A stretch of 64,000 nt of DNA from Colwellia sp. 1_MG-2023 (GCF_030546755.1 NZ_JAUOPE010000011.1:84211-148210); one strand, 5' to 3'; counted from the first letter of the stretch, positions 1-10,012 are shown. Made by a program: numbers and translations. Notes: generated by a model from the sequence alone, not told the origin.

Positions 1-2586
1 CAAAAAAAGTTTATCGCCTTAAGTGAGCCACCAATTCTTAGTGAAACGACACCGGGCTTACATATTAATCTACAAGCCGATAAGTTAGGCTCCATCGGGC
101 GAAATTCACCCGTTAGTTATAAACAAATCAACGTTGGCCATGTTTCTGGTTATCATTTTGATAATCAAACTAATAAGGTCAACATTAAGGTGTTTATTGA
201 ACCTGACTATACCCATTTAGTAAAAGAAAATTCTCGTTTTTGGAATGCCAGTGGCTTTGAAGTCACAGGTTCATTAACCTCTGGTGTACAAGTTAAAACT
301 GATTCGTTAGCATCGATAGTCACAGGCGGCATTGCGTTTTCAGACGCCAAATATACCAAGGCACTACCGCAAGCAAAAAATGGTCAGCGGTATCCGTTAT
401 TTTCAAGTTTTAAAACAGCGGAAATGGGCCATGAAATAACATTATCCCTACCATGGGACGCAAACATTGAACAAGACGCAAGCATTATTTATCAAGGATT
501 AACACTTGGTTATATCGACGCTTTTTCGGCTATTGATCCAACAACGAGAACCATAACCGCGATTGCAAAAATGAATCCAAGAGCAACGCCTTTTTTAACG
601 AATCAAACGCAGTTTTATGTAGCTTCACCGCAACTCAGTTTACGTGGCATTTCCAATGTTAGCGGACTAATAAAAGGCACTCATATTAGTTTGTTGCCGT
701 CATTGCAGGGACAGTCTCAACAGCATTTTACGGTTTTAAATACTAAACCTGCATATCGTTATGACGAACCTGGCTTACATTTAGTGTTAACCGCGAGTCA
801 TGTTGATTCATTGTCAGTAGGTTCAGGAATTTTTTATAAAAAACAAAACATTGGAACTATTCAATCTATTGTTAATAAGTCAGCTGATGAATTTAATGTT
901 CATATTCATATTGCAGAGAAGTATCAAAATTTTATTAATAGTAATAGCCATTTCTGGCACTCCAGTGGCATAAAAATAAAGGGTGGAATACAAAGCTTTG
1001 AAGTGCAAGCTAACTCGTTACAATCTATTTTAACTGGCGGGATAGCCGTTGATTCCCCTGATTTTACAGATAATTCAACGGTTCAAAATGGTGCTAATTT
1101 TACATTATTTAATACACAAGAATCAGCACTACAGCGTTCGACTTTCCAATTAACTACTCGCTCAGCAAAAAATTTAACCACGAATACTCGTATTATCTAC
1201 CAAGGTGAAGTTGTTGGCTCACTTCATAAAATACAACATCTAGAAGATCGTGTAATGTTATCGGCAGGCCTGTTTCCTGAGTTTGCCTTTTTATTAAAAG
1301 AGCAATCTCGGTTTTGGTTAGTTAATGGTGAACTGTCTTTTACCGGTTTAAGAAATGCCGATGCTTTATTGGGTGGTAGCTATATTGCTGTTAACGCTGG
1401 CAGCGGCAATGAACACGCAAATTTTGAGTTATCGCTTACCCCTCCCGTTAAAGATGTTAGTGCACGCGGACTACAATTAACCTTACAAAGTCAAGAAGGT
1501 CCAGCGGTGTATCCAGGTAATCCGATTAGCTATCGCGGTATTAATATTGGCCAAGTTGATAATGTTTCATTAGCTCAGAACCAAAAAGATATAAAAATAA
1601 ATCTTACTATCGACGAAGAGTATCAACATTTAATTACGCCTTTTAGCCGGTTTTATAATGCCAGTGGTTTTACTATATCAGGAGGTTTGAACCGTTTTAC
1701 TGTGCAAACAGAATCTGCGGATACTATGTTACAAGGAGGCATTAGTTTATTTAATCCAGAGAAATTGCTTGATGATGAACAAGTAAGTGAAGGCGCAACG
1801 TTCACCTTATTTAATCACGTACAAGAGGCAGAGATGGCAGGTGTCGCCATCACATTAAAGTTTAATGACGCGAAAGGATTAACGGAAAATTTAGTTATTA
1901 AATACCAAGGGCAACAAATAGGCATGGTCACACGTGTAGCGCTGGATGAAAGTAGTTTCGGGGCGAACGTTTATGCGGTGTTATACGACAAAGGCAAAAA
2001 ATTTGCCGTTGAAGGCACTCAATTTTGGCTTAGCAGCACCGCTTTTAGCTTGTCAGGAGATAATCATGTTAGAGATATTTTAGCAGGTAGTTTTATCGAT
2101 ATTTTGCCAGGCAAAGGTGAGCAAAAATATAGCTTTTTAGCCGAAGATATTGCTCCCGTGATAACTCACTTACCCTATGGATTAAATCTTAAATTAACGG
2201 CTCAGTCACTGGGATCAATTCGCGTAGGAAACCCTGTTTTGTATCGTCAAGTGAAAGTAGGCAAAGTGATAGGTGTTGGTTTATCTTCAACGGCAAATAA
2301 TGTTAATGTATATATTAATATTGCGCAGCGTTATCAATCACTTGTAAATTCGAATAGTAAATTTTGGAATACCAGTGGTGTGAAAATAGATGCCAGTATT
2401 TTTTCAGGGATTAATATCGACTCACAATCAATCGAAACCTTACTTGCCGGTGGAGTCGCTTTTGCTACCCCAGAAGTAAAGAGTCTGGATAACACCTCTG
2501 CTATTCAACAGAATCATGAATTCAAACTTTATGATGATTTACAACCACAGTGGCTCAATTGGGCTCCTAAAATATTAATTAAATAG
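1..2586 (+). CDS. Multi-MCE-domain lipid transport tunnel protein (LetB/PqiB family), 5' end outside window
   Basis: The reading frame is open from base 1, so the N-terminal membrane anchor and true start lie upstream; the first ATG/GTG in the window (GTG at 190) is internal. About 861 residues are visible. They contain seven MCE (MlaD-like) repeats, each starting with a hydrophobic beta strand followed by a [YF][RKQ]xxxxG core such as ISYRGINIGQV. The repeats alternate between two types: one introduced by a G-L-x-L-x-L strand and one introduced by FTLFN-like linkers. The first residues look like the linker that ends a preceding MCE repeat, so at least one more domain is expected upstream. 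Members of this family form hexameric barrels across the periplasm that move lipids between the membranes. PqiA/LetA-type membrane partners are normally encoded just upstream, outside this window. Whether it is closer to LetB or PqiB is not settled, but the repeat number favours LetB. Confidence 0.88.
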   Translation, partial: QKKFIALSEPPILSETTPGLHINLQADKLGSIGRNSPVSYKQINVGHVSGYHFDNQTNKVNIKVFIEPDYTHLVKENSRFWNASGFEVTGSLTSGVQVKTDSLASIVTGGIAFSDAKYTKALPQAKNGQRYPLFSSFKTAEMGHEITLSLPWDANIEQDASIIYQGLTLGYIDAFSAIDPTTRTITAIAKMNPRATPFLTNQTQFYVASPQLSLRGISNVSGLIKGTHISLLPSLQGQSQQHFTVLNTKPAYRYDEPGLHLVLTASHVDSLSVGSGIFYKKQNIGTIQSIVNKSADEFNVHIHIAEKYQNFINSNSHFWHSSGIKIKGGIQSFEVQANSLQSILTGGIAVDSPDFTDNSTVQNGANFTLFNTQESALQRSTFQLTTRSAKNLTTNTRIIYQGEVVGSLHKIQHLEDRVMLSAGLFPEFAFLLKEQSRFWLVNGELSFTGLRNADALLGGSYIAVNAGSGNEHANFELSLTPPVKDVSARGLQLTLQSQEGPAVYPGNPISYRGINIGQVDNVSLAQNQKDIKINLTIDEEYQHLITPFSRFYNASGFTISGGLNRFTVQTESADTMLQGGISLFNPEKLLDDEQVSEGATFTLFNHVQEAEMAGVAITLKFNDAKGLTENLVIKYQGQQIGMVTRVALDESSFGANVYAVLYDKGKKFAVEGTQFWLSSTAFSLSGDNHVRDILAGSFIDILPGKGEQKYSFLAEDIAPVITHLPYGLNLKLTAQSLGSIRVGNPVLYRQVKVGKVIGVGLSSTANNVNVYINIAQRYQSLVNSNSKFWNTSGVKIDASIFSGINIDSQSIETLLAGGVAFATPEVKSLDNTSAIQQNHEFKLYDDLQPQWLNWAPKILIK

Positions 2587-2616
2587 CTCAAATATATAAT
2601 AACAAGAAGAGAAAGC

Positions 2617-4113
2617 ATGGAAACGACAACTAACACTGGACATGAAATGCCAGCACGCTTAAGCCCTGTTGAAGATATCAATCGAATTCAAGTCATGGAT
2701 TTACTAAGGGGCTTTGCCATTATCGGTATTCTACTTATGAATATCGAGTGGTTTAATCGACCCATTAGTGAATTATTAAGCTTTGATATAAAATTAACGG
2801 GTTTAGATTGGGCGGCAAGCTGGCTCGTAAAAGTATTTGTAGAGGGCAAGTTCTATCGAATATTTTCCTTGTTATTTGGTATGGGGTTTGCCGTGATGCT
2901 GTTAAAAGCGCAAGCCGTCGATAAGCCTTTCGGTGCTTGGTTCAGTAGACGAATGTTAGCTTTATTTATCTTTGGCATGTGTCATCTATTATTTCTATGG
3001 AATGGTGATATTCTTCATGATTATGCCGTTGGAGGAATGTTGCTGTTAGGCTTAGTGTTTTTAATGCGCAGCAAACGTTTTGTCAAACACAATCACCCTA
3101 AAACCTATTTAAAAATTGGTTTGTGGATGATGGCATTACCGTTCTTTATTTCAATTGCCGTCTCACTCTTTTTTGGTATTACCCGCACTCATCAAGTGAT
3201 GACCAATGACTGGCGTGAGCAAGTCACTATCATCGAGCAATCTGAAATACAGCTTGAATCAATAAATGCACAGGCAAAAAAACAGGCATTATCCAGTCCA
3301 GAAATAGAATCTCCTGAACAAACGCATGCAGTCACGGGTACTGAAGAAGATGAAGAGCCTGATTTAGAGAATTTAACACCGGAAGAAAAAATTGCATACG
3401 AGATAGAAAATCGCGTTGAACATAAGTTAGAAACACAACAAAAGCATGAAGAAGAATATGAGGCATTTACCCAATCGAGTTATGCTGTTGCGACAGAGTA
3501 TCGTATTAAACAAGCCATCTTCTCATTAAAAATCACGCCGGTGATGGCAATATTTATCTGTTTACCTTTGTTTTTAATTGGCTACTGGTTAGTGGCCAGT
3601 GAACGGATAACCAAGCCTCAGTCTCACCAAAATTTCTTTAATATATTATGTTGGGGCGGGTTAATTTTTGGTGTTGTCTTAAATATTTCGGGGACCTATT
3701 TAGTGTTGCATCCAGCGACTCAAGGAGCTGTTGAAATATCAGTCATTGGAGAGAGCTTACAATACTATGGGCAATTAGTATTAGCTTTTGGCTACTTAGG
3801 TTTATTGGTAAAACTTTCACAAAAAGCCAGCTTTATGAAGTATTTTTCATGGTTATCACCGTTAGGCAGAATGGCGCTGACAAACTATATTGGTCAATCA
3901 ATAATCCTCACCAGTATTTTTTATGGTTATGCTGGCGGCATGTTTGGTCAAATAGCCCGTGCAGAGCAAATATTAATAGCCGTTGTGATAATTATTGCAC
4001 AAGTTATTTTTAGTAAACTATGGCTAAATCATTTTAAATTTGGTCCTTTAGAGTGGTTGTGGCGTTCAATAACCTATTTACAGTGGCAACCTATCAAAAT
4101 AAATAATCAGTAA
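2617..4113 (+). CDS. DUF418 family membrane protein (YeiB-like)
   Basis: The protein is a 498-residue polytopic inner-membrane protein. It opens with the typical DUF418 N-terminus RIQVMDLLRGFAIIGILLMN followed by several hydrophobic segments, and it ends with the family C-terminal region (GRMALTNYIGQS and later helices). Between residues about 195 and 295 there is an unusually long hydrophilic, glutamate-rich insert (for example KHEEEYEAF) that would sit in a loop. It starts 30 bases after the MCE gene with an AAGAGA ribosome-binding site, so the two are probably co-transcribed. DUF418 proteins are thought to be transporters or acyltransferase-like membrane proteins, but no substrate is established. 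The family call is firm and the function is unknown. Confidence 0.82.
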   Translation: METTTNTGHEMPARLSPVEDINRIQVMDLLRGFAIIGILLMNIEWFNRPISELLSFDIKLTGLDWAASWLVKVFVEGKFYRIFSLLFGMGFAVMLLKAQAVDKPFGAWFSRRMLALFIFGMCHLLFLWNGDILHDYAVGGMLLLGLVFLMRSKRFVKHNHPKTYLKIGLWMMALPFFISIAVSLFFGITRTHQVMTNDWREQVTIIEQSEIQLESINAQAKKQALSSPEIESPEQTHAVTGTEEDEEPDLENLTPEEKIAYEIENRVEHKLETQQKHEEEYEAFTQSSYAVATEYRIKQAIFSLKITPVMAIFICLPLFLIGYWLVASERITKPQSHQNFFNILCWGGLIFGVVLNISGTYLVLHPATQGAVEISVIGESLQYYGQLVLAFGYLGLLVKLSQKASFMKYFSWLSPLGRMALTNYIGQSIILTSIFYGYAGGMFGQIARAEQILIAVVIIIAQVIFSKLWLNHFKFGPLEWLWRSITYLQWQPIKINNQ

Positions 4114-4123
4114 GTAACTTTCG

Positions 4124-4152
4124 CTCCTCGTTGCTTATTTAAGTGCGAGGAG
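4124..4152 (+). terminator. Possible weak terminator after the DUF418 gene
   Basis: CTCCTCG at 4124-4130 pairs with CGAGGAG at 4146-4152. Inner CTTA/TAAG pairing shortens the loop. Only TTATTT follows, so termination may be weak. Confidence 0.35.
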
Positions 4153-4273
4153 TTATTTAGAATAATTCGCCCTTTACGTTAAATTCTATCAACAATTATT
4201 CATGTAATTTGCACTGTGACACACCAATCAATTAATGTATATTGTATAAAACTAGGTTTATCATGGAATAATT

Positions 4274-5965
4274 ATGAAAAAAATCACAAATAAGATGATT
4301 AAAATAGGTTTTCTTTCTTTACTATCGCTTTTATCTCAGGTTGCAACAGCAGCTGAATTGTTGAGTGAAAACAGTACTATTAGCCGACAAGATATTCTAA
4401 GAGGAGCAATTACCCCTGAACGTGCATGGTGGGATTTAGGGCATTATCATTTAGATATTAAGGTTGATCCTAAAGCAAGAACAATTTCAGGTACAAACAC
4501 CATGAAGTACCGTGTTTTAGCTGAAAAAAAACGCTTACAAATTGAATTACAAGCACCAATGAAATTAGAAAAAGTGGTGCAATCGGGTAAAGAGCTCAGT
4601 GTTGAAAAAGACGGTTATAGTTATTTTATTACCGTTGAAGAATCACATGAAATTGGCTCAGAACAACAAATTACCCTGTTTTTTTCGGGGGCACCACAAG
4701 TTGCCATTCGTGCTCCTTGGGATGGTGGCATTACCTGGTCTAAAGATGAAAATGGTATCGACTTTATTGCATCGAGTAATCAAGGCATTGGCGCTAGTAT
4801 TTGGTGGCCAAACAAAGACCATGCTTATGACGAACCTGACAACGGCATATTAATGAGTGTTGAAGTGCCAGAACATTTAGTCGATGTCTCGAATGGCCGC
4901 TTAATTAAAGTTGACCACAATAAACAAGCTAAAACAAAAACTTATCATTGGCAGGTGGTTAATCCCATTAACAATTATGGTGTCAATATTAATATTGGTG
5001 ACTATGTACATTTTGGTGAAAAGTACCAAGGTGAAAAAGGTCAACTAGATATGGATTATTGGGTGTTAAGGCATAATTTAGCGAAAGCCAAAAAGCAATT
5101 CAAAGATGCTAAACGCACTATTGAAGCTTTTGAGTATTGGTTTGGCCCTTATCCTTTTTATGAAGATAGCTTTAAACTTGTTGAAGCACCTTATTTAGGT
5201 ATGGAGCACCAAAGTTCAGTGACTTATGGTAACGGTTACCAAAATGGTTACTTGGGACGTGATCGCAGTAGCACAGGCGCAGGTATGTTATTTGACTTTA
5301 TTATTGTGCATGAAGCTGGGCATGAATGGTTTGCTAATAATATTACTCATAACGATATTGCAGACTTGTGGATCCATGAGAGCTTCACTAATTATTCAGA
5401 AAGCTTGTTTCTAGAATACCATTTTGATCAAGAAACCGCGTCTCAATATACACGAGGACAACGACTGAACATTGCTAACCAAACGGCCATAATAGGTCAA
5501 TATAATGTTCATCAAAGAGGGTCAAGTGACATGTATGACAAAGGCGGTAACATGTTACATATGATGCGTCAGATCATTGATGATGACGACATTTGGCGTG
5601 ACATTCTACGTGGATTAAATAAAGACTTTTATCATCAAATAGTCACTACTAATGATATTGAACAGTATATTAATCAGAAATCAGGTAAAGACTTCACTAA
5701 AGTATTTGATCAATATTTACGTGATATTCGCATACCAACATTTGAATACTTTATTAAAGATAACACCATGAAAATACGTTGGGGTAATGCCGTTCAAAAT
5801 TTTGATATGCCAGTAAAAGTTAGTATTAACGGTAAAACACATTGGTTATCGCCGACCACACAATGGACAACGGTAACGTTAAAAGAAACTAACCCAAGCT
5901 TAATCGTTGATGCTAATTTTTATATAAATAGCCAAAATGTTTTAGGTTCACCTTCCCAAGAGTAG
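4274..5965 (+). CDS. Secreted M1 family zinc metallopeptidase (aminopeptidase)
   Basis: The 563-residue protein begins with a Sec signal peptide whose core is FLSLLSLLSQVATAAE, so it is probably periplasmic or secreted. The gluzincin zinc motif is complete: HEAGH at residues 346-350 and the third ligand, the glutamate of IHESFTNY, at residue 369. A GMEH element near residue 311 corresponds to the GAMEN exopeptidase motif. The N-terminal beta domain (about 50-250) fits M1. The protein ends soon after the catalytic domain and lacks the large helical C-terminal domain of PepN-type enzymes, so this is a short M1 form. It is expected to remove N-terminal residues from peptides. It is followed by a TPR protein and by other peptidase genes. 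Confidence 0.9.
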   Translation: MKKITNKMIKIGFLSLLSLLSQVATAAELLSENSTISRQDILRGAITPERAWWDLGHYHLDIKVDPKARTISGTNTMKYRVLAEKKRLQIELQAPMKLEKVVQSGKELSVEKDGYSYFITVEESHEIGSEQQITLFFSGAPQVAIRAPWDGGITWSKDENGIDFIASSNQGIGASIWWPNKDHAYDEPDNGILMSVEVPEHLVDVSNGRLIKVDHNKQAKTKTYHWQVVNPINNYGVNINIGDYVHFGEKYQGEKGQLDMDYWVLRHNLAKAKKQFKDAKRTIEAFEYWFGPYPFYEDSFKLVEAPYLGMEHQSSVTYGNGYQNGYLGRDRSSTGAGMLFDFIIVHEAGHEWFANNITHNDIADLWIHESFTNYSESLFLEYHFDQETASQYTRGQRLNIANQTAIIGQYNVHQRGSSDMYDKGGNMLHMMRQIIDDDDIWRDILRGLNKDFYHQIVTTNDIEQYINQKSGKDFTKVFDQYLRDIRIPTFEYFIKDNTMKIRWGNAVQNFDMPVKVSINGKTHWLSPTTQWTTVTLKETNPSLIVDANFYINSQNVLGSPSQE

Positions 5966-5991
5966 CAATAATTTTTTTCTCATTGAGTAAT

Positions 5992-6023
5992 GAGAATCAT
6001 CAGATGTTAACGAGATGATTCTC
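5992..6023 (+). terminator. Possible terminator after the M1 peptidase gene
   Basis: GAGAATCATC at 5992-6001 pairs perfectly with GATGATTCTC at 6014-6023, giving a 10-bp stem with a 12-base loop. The T tract downstream (CTTGTTAAA) is poor. Confidence 0.4.
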
Positions 6024-6158
6024 CTTGTTAAATACTTGTAAATTTATGGCTAAATTGTTTTGTAAATAGCGATTTGAGGTTAAATTTCATTGTAATAGTC
6101 GTTCACTTGTTTACTATTGGTTAACCTTAATTACCACTGTAGATAGTGCTGAAAAGCA

Positions 6159-7127
6159 ATGGCTTATATTTTTAATAAAAAAAAGATGGCTTTTATCATG
6201 CTTTTGCATGGATTAGTTGTATTTGCTGCCACTGCCGATTCACAGAATGCTCAACAAAAGAAGGTAACTAGTAACTTAAGTTTACCTGTTATCGCCAATA
6301 TTTGTTTAACTTCACCTTTTACTTGTTTACAAAAGGTTGATGAAGCCTTGTTGTCTGCTCCTCAAAATAGTCGAATATATTTTGAAATTTTACAATATAA
6401 GATGGAAGCGCTTTTTAACTTACAAAGACCTGACGCGCTTTATCAAGAAAGTAAAAAATGGCTTAACCAACCTGAACTCCCTTTACCATTTCAGGTTACT
6501 AATGCAATCTATTTTGCGAAAACCGCTTGGTATCGTGGCGAAAAAGAAGCCGCCAAAAAAAGTTACTTTTTAGCAAAATCGTTATTAGCACAAATGAATG
6601 AAGTTTACCCCTCTCCTTTAAGGTTAGTTCAGTTTGCAAATTTGCAAATGCAATTGAAAGAACATCAAGCCGCTTATGATTTATTGTCAGATTTGGCAAA
6701 GAAATACCCAAACAGTCCAGACACACGCTTTATGGTAGAACTTCATGGTAACCTTGGACATGTTGCAAACCGATTGGGAAACTATAAAAATGCATTATTG
6801 CATTGGCAAGAAACGAAAAAATGGGTATTTCTTTTTGGTAATAAACAACAAATAGCGGTGGTACTGTTTAATTTGGCCGATATACACAATAAATTATCAC
6901 AACATAAAGAAGCGGTACAAAATTACCAGAATGCCATTTCATTTTCGGTTGAGGCGGGTGACTATGTTAAAGCTAATCAAGCTAGGTTTCGCCTTCTTAA
7001 AACCCAATTAAAACAAGGCGAAGTATGTAGTAAGGATTCAAATTTCAACGAAATTGAACCTCAATATTTACCCAACAAGCCTACATACAATTTAGACCAG
7101 TTAAAAGCTCAATTAAGTGCATGTTAA
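6159..7127 (+). CDS. Exported tetratricopeptide-repeat protein, function unknown
   Basis: The 322-residue protein has a hydrophobic N-terminal segment (FIMLLHGLVVFAATADS) that looks like a signal peptide. An ATG nine codons in, at 6186, is an equally good start because the ribosome-binding site before 6159 is weak. The rest is helical, with TPR-like repeats. The clearest lies at about residues 195-270 (VANRLGNYKNALLHWQETKK and LADIHNKLSQHKEAVQNYQN). Such repeats mediate protein-protein contacts. Two cysteines near residues 48 and 56 and another at the C-terminus could form disulfides in the periplasm. No specific family is recognised. Confidence 0.7.
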   Translation: MAYIFNKKKMAFIMLLHGLVVFAATADSQNAQQKKVTSNLSLPVIANICLTSPFTCLQKVDEALLSAPQNSRIYFEILQYKMEALFNLQRPDALYQESKKWLNQPELPLPFQVTNAIYFAKTAWYRGEKEAAKKSYFLAKSLLAQMNEVYPSPLRLVQFANLQMQLKEHQAAYDLLSDLAKKYPNSPDTRFMVELHGNLGHVANRLGNYKNALLHWQETKKWVFLFGNKQQIAVVLFNLADIHNKLSQHKEAVQNYQNAISFSVEAGDYVKANQARFRLLKTQLKQGEVCSKDSNFNEIEPQYLPNKPTYNLDQLKAQLSAC

Positions 7128-7235
7128 TTGTCGATTAAGTCACTTGACCATCTCGCGTCTTATATTAATTCATTGAATTTAATCAAGTTGTAAACGACAC
7201 TAACGACCTTACATTTTATTACCTATTTGAACACT

Positions 7236-7808
7236 ATGATAAAGATCATTTCTGCTCAGTCTTTTAAAACAATACCGTGGAAAAATGGTAAAGGGGTGAC
7301 CACCGAACTCGCTATCAATCCAACAGGTATCTTAGATAGCTTTGATTGGCGATTAAGTATCGCCACGGTTGCCGAAGATGGCATATTCTCTGACTTTTCC
7401 GGTTATACAAGAAATTTAGTGTTAATTGAAGGTGATAGCATTTCATTAACGCATAATGAGAATAAAACCGATACGCTGACAAATATACTGGATTTTGCAA
7501 CCTTTGATGGCGGCAGTAAAACAGAAGGTAAATTGCAAAAAGGTGGGATTAAAGACTTTAATATTATAACCTCAAAAGTCGCATGTGATACCAAAGTACG
7601 AACCTTTACTCAGCCAACCAATCAATCGATCAATTTTAACGGACTCGTATTTGCTTATAGTTTATACGCAAGTATTGAAGTGATTGATCCACAAGGCGTT
7701 ATTCATAAAATTGATCATGGTGATTTATTGCAGCTTACTCAACCTAAAGGTGTAGAGTTATCAGGGACAGACTTAATCCTAATTTTCATTAAAAGCATCA
7801 ACGAGTAA
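7236..7808 (+). CDS. HutD/Ves family cupin-like protein
   Basis: The protein has about 190 residues. The N-terminus MIKIISAQSFKTIPWKNGKG and the following WRLSIATV and FSGYTRNLVLIEG segments are characteristic of the HutD/Ves (DUF886) family, which adopts a bicupin fold. HutD is linked to histidine utilisation in pseudomonads and Ves to the cold-shock response in E. coli; the biochemical role is not settled. No hut genes are nearby. I chose the ATG at 7236 because the family's conserved sequence begins there; a TTG at 7227 would add three residues. Confidence 0.8.
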   Translation: MIKIISAQSFKTIPWKNGKGVTTELAINPTGILDSFDWRLSIATVAEDGIFSDFSGYTRNLVLIEGDSISLTHNENKTDTLTNILDFATFDGGSKTEGKLQKGGIKDFNIITSKVACDTKVRTFTQPTNQSINFNGLVFAYSLYASIEVIDPQGVIHKIDHGDLLQLTQPKGVELSGTDLILIFIKSINE

Positions 7809-7935
7809 GTCAGGCAATCAACGCAAATACAATGGTATTCAACGGAAATACTCTGACAGCTATTTATTTATACTCTATGCTTGTTATACCTAAAAATAAG
7901 CAAGAAATTTCAAAAAATAAAGGGTTATCAAGGTC

Positions 7936-9441
7936 ATGAAAACACTCATTCAGTTCGCTCTTCTTATCAGTTGTCTTACTTCTTTTGCTTACGCTGACAA
8001 TATGCGTAAGTTAGAAATAGACACAAAAAATTTGACTACTCACACGACAAAAATAAACGGTAAAAAGGTAAACTATACCGCAACAACCGGCACACAACCT
8101 GTTTGGGATGATGAAGGCAATCCAACCGCCAGTTTATTTTATACCTACTATCAACGCAGTGATGTAAAAGATGACAGTTCACGACCCTTATTAATTTCAT
8201 TTAACGGTGGACCAGGCTCTGCTTCTGTTTGGATGCACGTTGCTTATACCGGCCCTCGAATTTTAAATGTCGATGATGAAGGTTACCCTTTACAACCTTA
8301 TGGGGTAAAAACGAACCCTTACTCGGTATTAGATGTTGCTGATATTGTTTTTGTAAACCCAGTGAATACTGGCTATTCACGCGTATTGCCCGATAAAGAT
8401 GGAAAAATGCCATCAAAAGAACAACAAAAGAAAATGTTTTTCGGGGTAAATGCCGACATAAAATATTTAGCCGATTGGATCACAACATTTGTATCACGTA
8501 ATGATCGCTGGCGTTCACCTAAATATTTGATAGGTGAAAGTTACGGTACAACGCGTGTTTCAGGTTTAGCGTTGGAGTTGCAATCACGTCAATGGATGTA
8601 TTTAAATGGTGTGATATTAGTTTCACCTACTGATATTGGTATTAAACGTGAAGGCCCAGTAAAAACAGCCAACCGTTTACCTTATTTTGCTGCAGCTGCG
8701 TGGTACCATAAAGCGCTAGACAGTAACTTACAAAAGAAAGCCTTATTAGAACTCTTGCCTGACGTTGAAGCTTTTACTATTAATCAATATTTACCTGCTC
8801 TAGCCAAAGGTGCGTTTATTAGTGATCAGGAAAAACAAACTATTGCGCAACAAGTAGCTCAGTATTCAGGCTTATCAACACAAGAAGTTTTACGTAGTAA
8901 TTTAGACATTAGCAATAATTACTTTTGGAAAGAGTTATTGCGAGACCGCGAGCAAACGATAGGTCGTTTAGATTCTCGATATTTAGGTATCGACAAAAAA
9001 GCCGTGGGCGCTCGACCTGACTACAATGCCGAGTTAACTTCTTGGTTACACAGCTTTACGCCAGCTATTAATTACTATTTACGTGAAGAACTTAACTATA
9101 AAACCGACATCAAATACAACATGTTTGGCAATGTTCACCCTTGGGATCGTTCAAATAATAATACTGGCGAAAACCTTCGTTTAGCGATGGCGTCAAACCC
9201 ATACTTAAATGTGATGATTCAATCGGGTTATTTTGATGGTGCAACGAATTATTTTGATGCGAAATACACCATGTGGCAGCTAGATCCTAGTGGTAAAATG
9301 AAAGACCGTTTATCATTTAAAGGGTATGAAAGTGGTCACATGATGTATCTACGCCATGAAGACTTAAAAACATCAAATGACGATATTCGTACCTTTATGA
9401 AAAACACCTTACCGAGCAAAACACAAGCCGCTAAGTATTAA
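7936..9441 (+). CDS. Secreted S10 family serine carboxypeptidase
   Basis: The 501-residue protein has a signal peptide (FALLISCLTSFAYA). It carries the S10 substrate-binding motif FNGGPGSAS at about 89-97 and the nucleophile elbow GESYGTT with Ser202. A C-terminal histidine in YESGHMMYL and an aspartate within the preceding YFDGATNYFDAKY region complete the likely catalytic triad. The length is normal for bacterial S10 carboxypeptidases. It should release C-terminal residues from peptides, probably in the periplasm. It lies among other exported peptidase genes but has its own promoter gap, preceded by an AAGG ribosome-binding site and followed by a hairpin. Confidence 0.9.
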   Translation: MKTLIQFALLISCLTSFAYADNMRKLEIDTKNLTTHTTKINGKKVNYTATTGTQPVWDDEGNPTASLFYTYYQRSDVKDDSSRPLLISFNGGPGSASVWMHVAYTGPRILNVDDEGYPLQPYGVKTNPYSVLDVADIVFVNPVNTGYSRVLPDKDGKMPSKEQQKKMFFGVNADIKYLADWITTFVSRNDRWRSPKYLIGESYGTTRVSGLALELQSRQWMYLNGVILVSPTDIGIKREGPVKTANRLPYFAAAAWYHKALDSNLQKKALLELLPDVEAFTINQYLPALAKGAFISDQEKQTIAQQVAQYSGLSTQEVLRSNLDISNNYFWKELLRDREQTIGRLDSRYLGIDKKAVGARPDYNAELTSWLHSFTPAINYYLREELNYKTDIKYNMFGNVHPWDRSNNNTGENLRLAMASNPYLNVMIQSGYFDGATNYFDAKYTMWQLDPSGKMKDRLSFKGYESGHMMYLRHEDLKTSNDDIRTFMKNTLPSKTQAAKY

Positions 9442-9454
9442 TTCACCCATTTAA

Positions 9455-9486
9455 ATGGTAAAGCCTTAATAATAAGGTTTTACCAT
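9455..9486 (+). terminator. Hairpin after the S10 carboxypeptidase gene
   Basis: ATGGTAAAGCCTTA at 9455-9468 pairs with TAAGGTTTTACCAT at 9473-9486, a 14-bp stem with one G-U pair and a 4-base loop. No long T tract follows. Confidence 0.45.
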
Positions 9487-9615
9487 CTTATCAATAAGTT
9501 ATATTTATTCTAATCGTGTAGAAAATACAGCATTTAACGCAACGAAGATTTCTTTACAAGTTAACCGTCTCTATCTAGTATTAATTTACCCCCTAATTAT
9601 TGAGATGGATAAATC

Positions 9616-9999
9616 ATGGTAGAGTCATTAGAAACGAGCATATTAATCGTCGATGACAGTACTATAAACACGCGTATTATTGCTAAAATGATCAGTGATT
9701 TAAACCATCAAGTTCTTATTGCTCAAAGTGGTTTGGAAGCTTTAAAATTACTAACAACATTCAAACCTAGTTTAATTTTACTTGATATAAAAATGCCAAA
9801 TATGGATGGCTTTGAATGTTGTAAACGTATCAAAAAATCGAACAGTAGAGCCGATATTCCTATTATTTTTATTTCAAGCTCAGATTGCCCACACGATAGG
9901 GCAAAAGCAAAACAATTAGGTGGCGCTTGCTATCTAACGAAACCTGTCAATGCCAATCAGCTTTTAGAAGAAATAGAATTTCATCTACCCTGGGCTTAG
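9616..9999 (+). CDS. Stand-alone response regulator receiver domain protein
   Basis: At 127 residues it is a single CheY-like receiver domain. The acidic pocket is Asp13/Asp14 (LIVDDS), the phosphorylation site is Asp57 (LLDIKMPNMDG), serines near 86-88 fill the switch position, and the conserved lysine is Lys109 (LTKPVN). There is no output domain and no sensor kinase gene next to it, so its kinase and target are unknown. It may act as a phosphorelay intermediate or by binding a partner. The ribosome-binding site is weak. A strong bidirectional terminator separates it from the convergent M16 gene. Confidence 0.9.
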   Translation: MVESLETSILIVDDSTINTRIIAKMISDLNHQVLIAQSGLEALKLLTTFKPSLILLDIKMPNMDGFECCKRIKKSNSRADIPIIFISSSDCPHDRAKAKQLGGACYLTKPVNANQLLEEIEFHLPWA

Positions 10000-10012
10000 T
10001 TTGTAATAATAA

